Positions 12,922 to 21,143 of a stretch of 23,438 bases of DNA are shown here, piece after piece. The stretch lies in IMG/VR virus record IMGVR_UViG_3300025671_000541, positions 1 to 23,438 of that record. One strand, 5' to 3'. The notes beneath the pieces are model-generated. The model made no database searches, was not told the origin of the DNA, and saw nothing but the letters and a program-made list of their open reading frames with translations. The stretch is from a virus. The first letter of the stretch is position 1; each line of letters begins with the position of its first letter. The position numbers and the translations under genes were made by a program.

Positions 12922-15900
12922 TTAGTCCTTTGCTTTCATAGTTCCTGCAAATACACGATAAAACATTGGAGCGAATGCTGGATTCTCTAACATTAAACTG
13001 TCAGCAAGTTCTTGTAGTTGTGAACGTAACTCGCTTGCATACCAGTGTGAACTGCCTAAATCAGGGTTTGCGGTTACGCGAGTTTCTTTTAGTAGTTCTA
13101 TTGCTCTAGAATATTGTTCATAGAATTGTGCTGTTTCTTTGTATACAGGAGACATCTGAAATGCTTTATCCTGTAAAGCTTTAGCAACGTTAGCAATACG
13201 CTCATTGTCAGTACCAACATTAATAATAGATGCTGGAGCAGCATCACCGAAACGCTTGTTAAGTTTGTTTATTTCACCTGCATACCAGACATCTGAGTAT
13301 CCCATGGCAGCTTGCATCTCAGAAATCTGAGACTTAACCATCTTGTAAACAAGTTCTTCCGCAGCAGAAGATAGCTCTTCTGTGTTTAAAGGTTCACGAC
13401 GTCCTGTTTTCTTTTGCCAAGCGTAGTATGCTGTAGCACCTTCTCCACCAGGGAAAAAGAATGGAACGATATCACCGTTCTTAGTAGCATACTTTTCTGC
13501 TACATCAGGATGCATATTCAAAAATGTCCAAGCATCTTTAGTACCAGTAACAGTACGTGTAGAACCACCGAGAATAGCTAGCAGATTGCGCTCGCCAAAC
13601 TCTGTTGAGAACTCATGAACTGCTGCAAAGTAATCACCAGGATGCTTACGGCTAATCTGATCCCATGCATTGTAAAGCATAGTCATGCTAGCAAAGTCAA
13701 CCTTTTTGTTATTAGGAATCTTTGCAAATATTTCTTGAGAAGGTGTAGCTGGTGATATGCTCTGGAATAAGGCTGTTAGTAATCCAATACCACGAGACAT
13801 ACCCTCGGCATCCTTAAACAACTGATTTCTTGCGGTGTCGTCCATTAAAGGATTTTCGCCATATTGACCAGTAGAAGCTAGGTATGATGCCCAGTCTTTT
13901 ACTCCACGCTCAACTGTTTTTTGATCGTTAAGAAGATAATAAAATGTTTTACGCAACCAAGCTGGAGCAAGAGACCCTACAGGATCTGTTATTTCTCCGA
14001 ATGGCATTACTACATCACGTATAGTATTCCATACAGGTCCGAATGCTGATGACTTACCACTTGCCTGAAAGGCAAACTGTCCTACAGGACCAATACCGGG
14101 AACTCCTGGATTAACAGCACCAAAAACTAAGTTAAGTGACTGTACAGGAGCTGTAAGTTGTAGTGCCTGAGCAGAATCTATATTTCTACCTACTAAGCCT
14201 CCGATAAAACTTCCAGCAATTGGGTAACGGAAACGTTTTTCACCAAACTCATCTTCATAGATGAAGCCTTGTCCCTCGTCATACTTAACACCAGTTATGT
14301 CGTAAATAGCGCTTGAGCCTTCCTTTGTTAAGGAATTGTAAGCACGACCTAGTTTGTAAAAGTTTACTGGGTTAGAAACAAATAGTTGTCCCCATTTTTT
14401 AACGGTATTAAGGTGCGCCTGAATGAATGGGAATATAAGACGCATAGCCTGAGCAGACTGTAACTGCTTAGATGCATCATAAAATAATTCTTTGGTGTAC
14501 TTAGCGCCTTGCTTAGAAGCCATTGAGTTAAGGTTAGCTAGGGTTATTCCACCCTCATGGACGTAATCATCTCCACGTCTCTTTAGTTCCTTCTCAATAA
14601 TCTTGATAGTTTGGTGCTTCTTGCCCCAAGCCTTGCCATTCTTACGAAGTGGTGCTAAAGTTTTTATGGCAGAATCTTGAAGTTTCAATAAGTCATCAGT
14701 ATCTAGCATTGTAGCATAACGGCCTACGTGGTCCCAATAAGCCATACGGAACTCAGGTCCAAAAGTAGATAAGTTTTCAAGTCTAGCATTTAGATCAAAG
14801 AACCAATCTACTGCTTTAGTAAGCATTTTAGGCTCACCATCCGCAAAACGCTTAGTGCGAGATAATAATACTGTGGATTCTGGCATGTCTTCTCGCTTGA
14901 AGAATGATGCTAACTGAGATTTGAAACCAATCTCAAGATCATCCATCTCTACAACATTCTTGAGTTTAGCGTAATCTGGGATAGAAATCTCTGTTGTTTT
15001 GTTACCTTGAGTAACAGTTATTTTACCTTTAGCAAGGATCTCACGAATATACTCAGCCTTAGGTCCTTTACCACCAATAGACTGGATAGCGTATTCATAA
15101 GAACCAGTAGAGTTAATATCAAATAGATATGTTCTTAAGTTATCTACGTTTATATTATCTTTTGAAAAAGGCTTGGTGATATCTTTTAATATGATTCTGT
15201 CAAAGTCAGATACTTTTACACCAGTTACTTCTTTAGAAGTACGAGCACCACGATGTATCTTTTCTAATATCTCAAGACCTTGTTTTCTGGTGGTAAGATA
15301 ACTAATCAAATCATCTTGTAGTTCAGGTGTACGAGCGCGTGCTACAAGTGGCATTAGATCATCTTTGTTGAAACGCATAAGTGTTAATGCAAGGCCCTTG
15401 TAATAGGACTCGTGATTATTATTAACTACTTCGTATATCTTACCTACGAAAGCAGTGCGAGGATCACCAGCACTGATACCGCGTTTCATGAATTGCAGAT
15501 ATTCATCTAAAGCATCTGTTACAAGCTTCTCGGTTATATCATCTTTGAAGTTATTGCCAAATATGTCATTTTGAGCTTTGCCGATACGAGCGGCAAGTGC
15601 CTGCATCTTTGTACCCTTAGGGTTGGCCATGGCCATAGCTAAAAACTGAATTGGATGATTAAATATACTATCGTGTCCTGAGAAGAACATACGAAGTTGC
15701 ATTTCACCAATATTGCGCATTGTGTAAGATACACGGAATGCTAGCTGAGCTGTACGCCAGTAGTCACCTAATTGGTTTGCTGTTGTGGTTACAGCTTTAG
15801 CCTTACCATACAACGGTACATTTTTGTTATAGGTATTGATAGCGTCAATAATAGGACGTGTATCTGGCAGACGAATAACATCATCTAGGAACTGGTGAGC

Positions 15901-18732
15901 GTAGTTAGCACCAGTCATAGCTAGTTCTTCACCATTGGTAAAAAGAAGTTTAGGGTCTGTTCCCTGAGCTAAGTTAGCAACATTATACTGACGTACAATA
16001 GCTTGCTCTTTACCAGCAAGTTTTAGAGCATCATCTAGGACTTTAGCTAATTCAGTATCACCTTTACCAACTGTAGTAACAAGGTGTTTTTGCATCTTAC
16101 GCATGCCGTCCATAATGACTTTAGCACGTGCTGTGTAATCTTTTTCACTGATAACTTTATTTATTACATCATCAATTAAATCTTGTGGTACTTTAGCTGT
16201 GGTAAACCAGTCATTTAGGCCACGTGATAATCTATCCAAATCGTTCAAAGGCAGAATAGATGAACGTATGTATTGATTAGTTAGAACCTTTTCTGCTCTT
16301 TCAATAAACGATACAGCCTTCAAACCTACAGGTTCAGCAAGCTTAATTAGTGGATTACTACTGTTTAGGGCTAGCTCAGTGCGTAGCAATAGGCTACGAG
16401 CAATCTGTGGATCACTCTCAGGAGAAGCTAAATGCCTCAGCATTACAGCAATAACGCCTTCTGCGGTGTTAGCCTTAGCTAGTTCATCAACAATTTCGAC
16501 ATCTAACTTGCGTCCGAATAGACGATCTAGACGCATTGTATTGGTCTCTTTAGCTACAATCTCTGCAACTGCAAGGAATCTTTTACCGAATAGATACCGC
16601 ATGGCTTTGGTTGTATTTGCAGATAATCCACCGAATAGTGAATCTGTCAGACCTACTTCACTAGAAAAGAACTCTCTAGCATAGCGAGTATCAGCAATTT
16701 TCATGTCTAAATCCATGACTTTAGCTATCCCAATATTATCAGGATCATTCAACATCATTTTAAGCAAATCAGGATCTTTGGCTGCATAATCGCGTAAAGT
16801 TTCAATATCCTTTAAGCGTTGTGCCATTCCTTCAGATTCTAACCTAGCATTATCAAGGGCTTGCTTACTACTTGATAGAGTATCTTCTGCTCTTTCGATA
16901 ACACTATCTAACTTCAACATAGCGTTTGCAGCCATAGTTGGCTCTGCAGATTCAGCTAATACTTCGCTAATTTTAACCTTACGAGCAGCTACATTGTCTA
17001 TATTAGTTAGAACTATGCCACCAGTATCACCAAAGATTGAACGAATATTAGCAAATCCATCTACTTTGTAGATATCTGAAATCATATCCACGATAGTAGC
17101 CATCATTCGTTGGTCTACGCCACCTTCTTTAGCAGCAATAACTGAAATATCTTGTAACCATGTACCTAAAGGTTTAGCTACAGTATCTTCAAGCATAGAA
17201 ATTGCGACAGAACTTACAGCTGTATTCTCAGTTCTTAGAGTATTAAAAGCTTCACGTGTAGGTGCTGGTAATGTACCGTCATCTGCTGCTTGTTTAATTC
17301 TTTTTAATAGTTCTGTACGACGCTTTAGTTCCTGTGACCAAGCTTTTTGTGATAAACTAGTCGTGTCATCAGATAAATCAAGTAACTTAGGAGCTTTGCC
17401 ATAGTAAGAGGCAACAAATTCGTCATTACCACGTGTCGCAAGTGCTATCGAGCCAGGTGCTTGTGGTAGTTCATCAAAAAATACTCCACCAGGAAAAGCT
17501 CCTGATGTATTATAGTAATCCGAAGATAACTTAGATAGTGCATCAACAGTTTCTTTTTGCTTACCTGTGTTGATTCGTTCAAAAATGAACTCGCCAATGT
17601 TACGGTTATTGAGGGGCAAACCTCCTGGACCTGCAAGGTTGGCAGCATTCTTAGTATCAGCAGCATATACTTTAGCCGCAGCAATATAATCTGCTTCAAT
17701 GCGTGCTTGTTGTGCCTTCTGATATACCTGCTCAGCCTTGAGGTACTTGTTTTCCGCTTGACGAGTAACTTCCTTAGCAAGTCCGGAACGCTCTTTAATG
17801 AGCCTTCTTTCTTCCTTGGTAAGGCCAGCTGCCTCAGCTAAACGATTAGATTCTTTTTTCAGTTCTTCAGCAGCAGCAAGTTTAGCTTTCTTAAGTTCTT
17901 TTCCACCTTTACCAATTTTGGTAATAGCACCAGGGCCTAACCAAATTGTAGGGTCTAAAGCTACGTTAAGTGTGGCATCAATAATGCCTGACATAACTTT
18001 ATACTGCGTACTATTAGGATCTGAGCCTACAGTTTTAAGTGCAGCACGTCCAAGAGTAAAAGATTTACCATTGATAAGTCCATAAGCACCCATAGCCTTG
18101 ACTTGAGCCTTCTGTACTTTAGATTTCTCGTTAATAAAGAAACCAGAACCTGTATCTACTTTAGTAGGATTAGCTAAAAATGCCCGTCCCAGCTGACCAA
18201 GTTGTGTAGTTTCACCAACTAGTCCTAAAGGACTAAGGTTTTGTACAAATTGACTTAAATCTGGCTTGTCTTTTTGAGTTGCAAGTGCATAAGCATCACG
18301 TCCGACTGTGGTTACATACTCATAAGGCGAGCGAAGTGCAGCAAAAAGCGTACGACTTGTACCTTTGAATCCACCATATAACACATCTTTGATATCTGCT
18401 GCTAGTGATTTATCTTCATCTAGTGCAGACTTGATATTTTTAGTGTTAATTAAATCTTGTTTTAATTGTGCTAGTCCGTCAACTGAAGCAATCTTACCAA
18501 TACCAGGTGTATCTGGCTTCAAACCAAGCTTTACTGCAGACATAATGAAGTCTTTACTCTGGTTTGGATAAGAATTTACCCATGCATCAAAGTTCTGAAA
18601 TTGATTAGGCGAAAGCATAGCCATCTCAGTTGAAATAACGCGATCAAGTTGAGACTGGACATTATCGAATATTCCAGTAACTTTTATACGTTTATTCTTC
18701 TCAGGATTCCATGCATCTAAAGGATTAGCCAC
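12922..18732 (-). CDS. giant virion protein, probably internal or ejected (1936 aa)
   Basis: One unbroken frame of 5.8 kb, a quarter of the window. The start is GTG, sharing a base with the previous TAG, with AAGG six bases before it. Seen: an N-terminal region with DATLNVALDPTIWLGPGA, a charged coiled coil at about 277-357 (KKESNRLAEAAGLTKEERR) and a second near 604-655. A central segment at about 995-1030 reads DYWRTAQLAFRVSYTMRNIG, then EMQLRMFFSGHDSIFNHP. A Gly-rich hydrophobic stretch lies at about 1505-1563 (IAGSFIGGLVGR; AVNPGVPGIGPVG), and the C-terminus is helical. No polymerase, protease or lysozyme motif could be confirmed. Size, helices and position between portal and capsid genes suit an internal protein ejected at infection. 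The YTMRN..EMQLRM element recurs, from memory, in large structural proteins of other aquatic phages. Confidence 0.75.
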   Translation of the reverse strand: MANPLDAWNPEKNKRIKVTGIFDNVQSQLDRVISTEMAMLSPNQFQNFDAWVNSYPNQSKDFIMSAVKLGLKPDTPGIGKIASVDGLAQLKQDLINTKNIKSALDEDKSLAADIKDVLYGGFKGTSRTLFAALRSPYEYVTTVGRDAYALATQKDKPDLSQFVQNLSPLGLVGETTQLGQLGRAFLANPTKVDTGSGFFINEKSKVQKAQVKAMGAYGLINGKSFTLGRAALKTVGSDPNSTQYKVMSGIIDATLNVALDPTIWLGPGAITKIGKGGKELKKAKLAAAEELKKESNRLAEAAGLTKEERRLIKERSGLAKEVTRQAENKYLKAEQVYQKAQQARIEADYIAAAKVYAADTKNAANLAGPGGLPLNNRNIGEFIFERINTGKQKETVDALSKLSSDYYNTSGAFPGGVFFDELPQAPGSIALATRGNDEFVASYYGKAPKLLDLSDDTTSLSQKAWSQELKRRTELLKRIKQAADDGTLPAPTREAFNTLRTENTAVSSVAISMLEDTVAKPLGTWLQDISVIAAKEGGVDQRMMATIVDMISDIYKVDGFANIRSIFGDTGGIVLTNIDNVAARKVKISEVLAESAEPTMAANAMLKLDSVIERAEDTLSSSKQALDNARLESEGMAQRLKDIETLRDYAAKDPDLLKMMLNDPDNIGIAKVMDLDMKIADTRYAREFFSSEVGLTDSLFGGLSANTTKAMRYLFGKRFLAVAEIVAKETNTMRLDRLFGRKLDVEIVDELAKANTAEGVIAVMLRHLASPESDPQIARSLLLRTELALNSSNPLIKLAEPVGLKAVSFIERAEKVLTNQYIRSSILPLNDLDRLSRGLNDWFTTAKVPQDLIDDVINKVISEKDYTARAKVIMDGMRKMQKHLVTTVGKGDTELAKVLDDALKLAGKEQAIVRQYNVANLAQGTDPKLLFTNGEELAMTGANYAHQFLDDVIRLPDTRPIIDAINTYNKNVPLYGKAKAVTTTANQLGDYWRTAQLAFRVSYTMRNIGEMQLRMFFSGHDSIFNHPIQFLAMAMANPKGTKMQALAARIGKAQNDIFGNNFKDDITEKLVTDALDEYLQFMKRGISAGDPRTAFVGKIYEVVNNNHESYYKGLALTLMRFNKDDLMPLVARARTPELQDDLISYLTTRKQGLEILEKIHRGARTSKEVTGVKVSDFDRIILKDITKPFSKDNINVDNLRTYLFDINSTGSYEYAIQSIGGKGPKAEYIREILAKGKITVTQGNKTTEISIPDYAKLKNVVEMDDLEIGFKSQLASFFKREDMPESTVLLSRTKRFADGEPKMLTKAVDWFFDLNARLENLSTFGPEFRMAYWDHVGRYATMLDTDDLLKLQDSAIKTLAPLRKNGKAWGKKHQTIKIIEKELKRRGDDYVHEGGITLANLNSMASKQGAKYTKELFYDASKQLQSAQAMRLIFPFIQAHLNTVKKWGQLFVSNPVNFYKLGRAYNSLTKEGSSAIYDITGVKYDEGQGFIYEDEFGEKRFRYPIAGSFIGGLVGRNIDSAQALQLTAPVQSLNLVFGAVNPGVPGIGPVGQFAFQASGKSSAFGPVWNTIRDVVMPFGEITDPVGSLAPAWLRKTFYYLLNDQKTVERGVKDWASYLASTGQYGENPLMDDTARNQLFKDAEGMSRGIGLLTALFQSISPATPSQEIFAKIPNNKKVDFASMTMLYNAWDQISRKHPGDYFAAVHEFSTEFGERNLLAILGGSTRTVTGTKDAWTFLNMHPDVAEKYATKNGDIVPFFFPGGEGATAYYAWQKKTGRREPLNTEELSSAAEELVYKMVKSQISEMQAAMGYSDVWYAGEINKLNKRFGDAAPASIINVGTDNERIANVAKALQDKAFQMSPVYKETAQFYEQYSRAIELLKETRVTANPDLGSSHWYASELRSQLQELADSLMLENPAFAPMFYRVFAGTMKAKD

Positions 18733-19148
18733 TAACGACCTTCTTCTTCAAATGCCTCTACGATACGACGTAATTGTGGTGTTGGATTTGCCATGTACAT
18801 AGCGCGAGCAAAAGTAGCTAATTGATCTGGTTCATCTACTGGTGTCATAAGTACTTCAGAACCAGGTCCTTCGCCAGCATCTACGCCAGCAGTTATTGGT
18901 TCATTAGGACGTGTTGTTCTATCAAAAATACCTACAGTTGGAATACTAGCTGCAGCTGGAGCCGTACTTGTCATAGGACCACCTGACATAGAAGCGCCTT
19001 GCGCTAACTGTGTTAGTTCTGCGCGTTCCCCGTATTGTCCACCAACAGCATTTTGCACCTTAGCTTGGCGTTGAACTTTAGCAGCGCGATCTAAATCGGT
19101 ACGGCGAGCACCCTTGCCTACGCCTGATACTCTCATACCTTCAGCCAT
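18732..19148 (-). CDS. conserved small protein between portal and giant protein (138 aa)
   Basis: The N-terminal third is basic and Gly-rich (RVSGVGKGARRTDLDRAAKV), followed by GGQYGERAELTQLAQGASMS with GGPM. The middle is Ala/Pro/Thr-rich and flexible, and the C-terminus is a helix (FARAMYMANPTPQLRRIVEA). From memory, the pattern SGxG..xRTD, then YGE..EL..L..GA..., is common in small proteins found next to portal genes in aquatic phages. The function is not known; a chaperone or minor head protein is possible. AGGA lies six bases before the ATG, and the TAG overlaps the GTG of the giant gene. Confidence 0.7.
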   Translation of the reverse strand: MAEGMRVSGVGKGARRTDLDRAAKVQRQAKVQNAVGGQYGERAELTQLAQGASMSGGPMTSTAPAAASIPTVGIFDRTTRPNEPITAGVDAGEGPGSEVLMTPVDEPDQLATFARAMYMANPTPQLRRIVEAFEEEGR

Positions 19149-19156
19149 TTTAGATC

Positions 19157-19393
19157 CTATCCTTCGTACTTATCGAAATATAATTTTTCTTCTAGAGCAT
19201 GTTCTAACATGCCACGATATTTTAATGGTGAACCAACACCATCACTCCAACCAAAGATAGCGAAACCTTCATCTGGATTCATCCACTCGGTAACTATGAA
19301 CCACCCAGTCGGTATGTATCCATCAAGTTCTTTTCTTTGGGATAATTGACTTAAGAAATCATTAATTGGTTCTGCAAATTCATCCCCTGCCAT
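19157..19393 (-). CDS. small acidic protein of unknown function (78 aa)
   Basis: An acidic, aromatic-rich protein: INDFLSQLSQRKELDGYIPT, GWFIVTEWMNPDEGFAIFGW, then a LEHALEEKLYFDKYEG end. The central WFIVTEW..PD.GFAIFGW looks like a beta hairpin with four tryptophans. No catalytic motif is seen. It starts three bases after the portal stop. The neighbourhood suggests a portal-associated or packaging accessory role, but there is nothing direct. Confidence 0.7.
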   Translation of the reverse strand: MAGDEFAEPINDFLSQLSQRKELDGYIPTGWFIVTEWMNPDEGFAIFGWSDGVGSPLKYRGMLEHALEEKLYFDKYEG

Positions 19394-19396
19394 TTA

Positions 19397-21136
19397 TTAG
19401 CCCCCAAGTCCTGCTAAAATTGATGCTAAATCTGGTGCTTGTTGAGGGACTCCACCAGAAGGTAATCCAGGAGTGGCTGGGGACGGGGGAGCCTGTTCAA
19501 CTGGGCCTTGTGTGCCTGGTGGAGTCATCTCTGGCTGCATTGGTTGTTCAGGGGCCTCAGGAGGTGTAAACACGGCCAACGCAGCAGCCTCTATGCTGTC
19601 ACCCTTTTGTCTGCGTTCAATAACATCAGCAATCTTTTGGATTAAGCTAGAAGGATCTTGACCTTGGCTAGCCATAGCAGGAATTGCTTGCGCAGTTGCT
19701 GTAATAGCAGCGCTTAGGTTATCACGCATTTTTTCAACTTCAATACGTTGTTCTTCTTGTGATACGTTCAAACTCCAGTTAAGTTCTCTACGAACAAAGT
19801 CTTTAGATACAAGATCTGCACCTAAGGCTTGAAGAGAGAATATCAAGGCACGCGATGGGTCAAGACCAGCCATCAAGCCGTAGCGAACTTCAATTGTGTG
19901 ATCGCCTTTAATGTCCTTGCTTGGCATGTACTTTAACTCGTACGGAGTACCCTGCGATACGCCTCTGACACTTTTCTCTTCATTAAAGAGTTTTTCATCC
20001 ATATCATAGCACATCCCAATAACTTCTTCGAATGTCTCAGCAAGGATGATTTGACCAGCCTTGATTTGAGAATCGAAAGCACCGAGAAGTGCCTGGACAC
20101 CTTGACCAGTAATAATACTTGCGTCAATGTTTCCAGTTCTACCTTCAGGATAGCGAGCACCAAGACGTAGTTCTGCTTGTAGTGCTGCTTGTTCCTGAAA
20201 AGCTCCTTGTGGTATATCTAATCTTACTCTGCCAATACCTTGTGGGTTAGCGGTTCGGATTACTGCATCAGGACCCATTGGCATATCTAGAACATCGTTT
20301 GGCACAACTAATGGAGCTTGTACTGATTTTTCAGCAGCTTCCATAGCTAAGTTTGCAAAACGAGCACGTGCTAGTTGAACATACAACACATCATCAAATT
20401 GTCCACGAGCTTCATCATCAATACCTGGACGGCGTGCAACCTTTACAGTCATGCTACCTGTAATATTATTCGCAGCATTTAATATAAGATTATTACGACT
20501 TGGTACGAAAAGAACAGTTATATCTTTATCAGTGTAACGAATCATCTCTACAAGTGCGCTTGTATCTTGATTGAAACCAAGTCTACCCAGAAGATCCCCC
20601 GCATATTCTGGGTATTCATTGGCAAGTTCACCAATTGTTTTCATGTATCGTTTGGCATACGCCACACATCGGCCGAACCTGTCAAATTCTGGGTAAGCCC
20701 CCATTGGATCTTCGACGCGAATGCGTGGCAAATTTGTTTCAAAATCTGGCTCTACGTGGATTGGTAGGAAGCCATAAGAAAAATACCAGTCAGCACCCCA
20801 GTACATCTGAGATTGTAGGCGTGAGGTGTAAATGTAATTGTTAGCAATCATACTACGCTTATCAGCAAAAGCCTTAGCTCTGTCAGATGTAGTGTTGCTT
20901 GTACTGCAGTTAAATGATGGTAATGGTGCTAGAACCTCAGCTAAGTCACGAGCAGCAACATCAACAAAGTTTGCAACCATTGCACTTTGCATACCTTCAG
21001 GGAACATGTCTGGGAATACCTCAGTCATTCTTCCCTTACGAACAGCAAGCAAGTCAGACATGCGCGCATCGCGGTTGCGATTACGCTCTTTCATGTTTTG
21101 CACTCGCCGTGCAATTGTTTCGATATCGAACGCCAT
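19397..21136 (-). CDS. portal protein (579 aa)
   Basis: The ring at the head vertex through which DNA enters and leaves. The sequence has the usual portal layout: a helical N-terminus (FDIETIARRVQNMKERNRN), a body with MVANFVDVAARDLAEVLAPL, SQMYWGADWYFSYGFLPIHV and RIRVEDPMGAYPEFDRFG, then long helices and a stem-like region (IITGQGVQALLGAFDSQIKA; QIILAETFEEVIGMCYDMDE). The last 60 residues are Pro/Gln-rich and probably flexible. The frame extends to 21172, inside the terminase gene. The ATG at 21136 is preferred because AGGA lies five bases before it and just after the terminase stop; the adjacent ATG at 21139 is the alternative. Location next to the large terminase supports the call. Confidence 0.9.
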   Translation of the reverse strand: MAFDIETIARRVQNMKERNRNRDARMSDLLAVRKGRMTEVFPDMFPEGMQSAMVANFVDVAARDLAEVLAPLPSFNCSTSNTTSDRAKAFADKRSMIANNYIYTSRLQSQMYWGADWYFSYGFLPIHVEPDFETNLPRIRVEDPMGAYPEFDRFGRCVAYAKRYMKTIGELANEYPEYAGDLLGRLGFNQDTSALVEMIRYTDKDITVLFVPSRNNLILNAANNITGSMTVKVARRPGIDDEARGQFDDVLYVQLARARFANLAMEAAEKSVQAPLVVPNDVLDMPMGPDAVIRTANPQGIGRVRLDIPQGAFQEQAALQAELRLGARYPEGRTGNIDASIITGQGVQALLGAFDSQIKAGQIILAETFEEVIGMCYDMDEKLFNEEKSVRGVSQGTPYELKYMPSKDIKGDHTIEVRYGLMAGLDPSRALIFSLQALGADLVSKDFVRRELNWSLNVSQEEQRIEVEKMRDNLSAAITATAQAIPAMASQGQDPSSLIQKIADVIERRQKGDSIEAAALAVFTPPEAPEQPMQPEMTPPGTQGPVEQAPPSPATPGLPSGGVPQQAPDLASILAGLGG

Positions 21137-21143
21137 CATTATC

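Noticed and set aside
12922-18732. Giant protein as an N4-type virion RNA polymerase
   Set aside because: A His-Asp-Ser at about residue 1019 and an R-x3-K nearer the N-terminus loosely recall polymerase motifs C and B, but no motif A or a proper R-x3-K-x6-YG could be found. Chance is likely; a profile search would decide.
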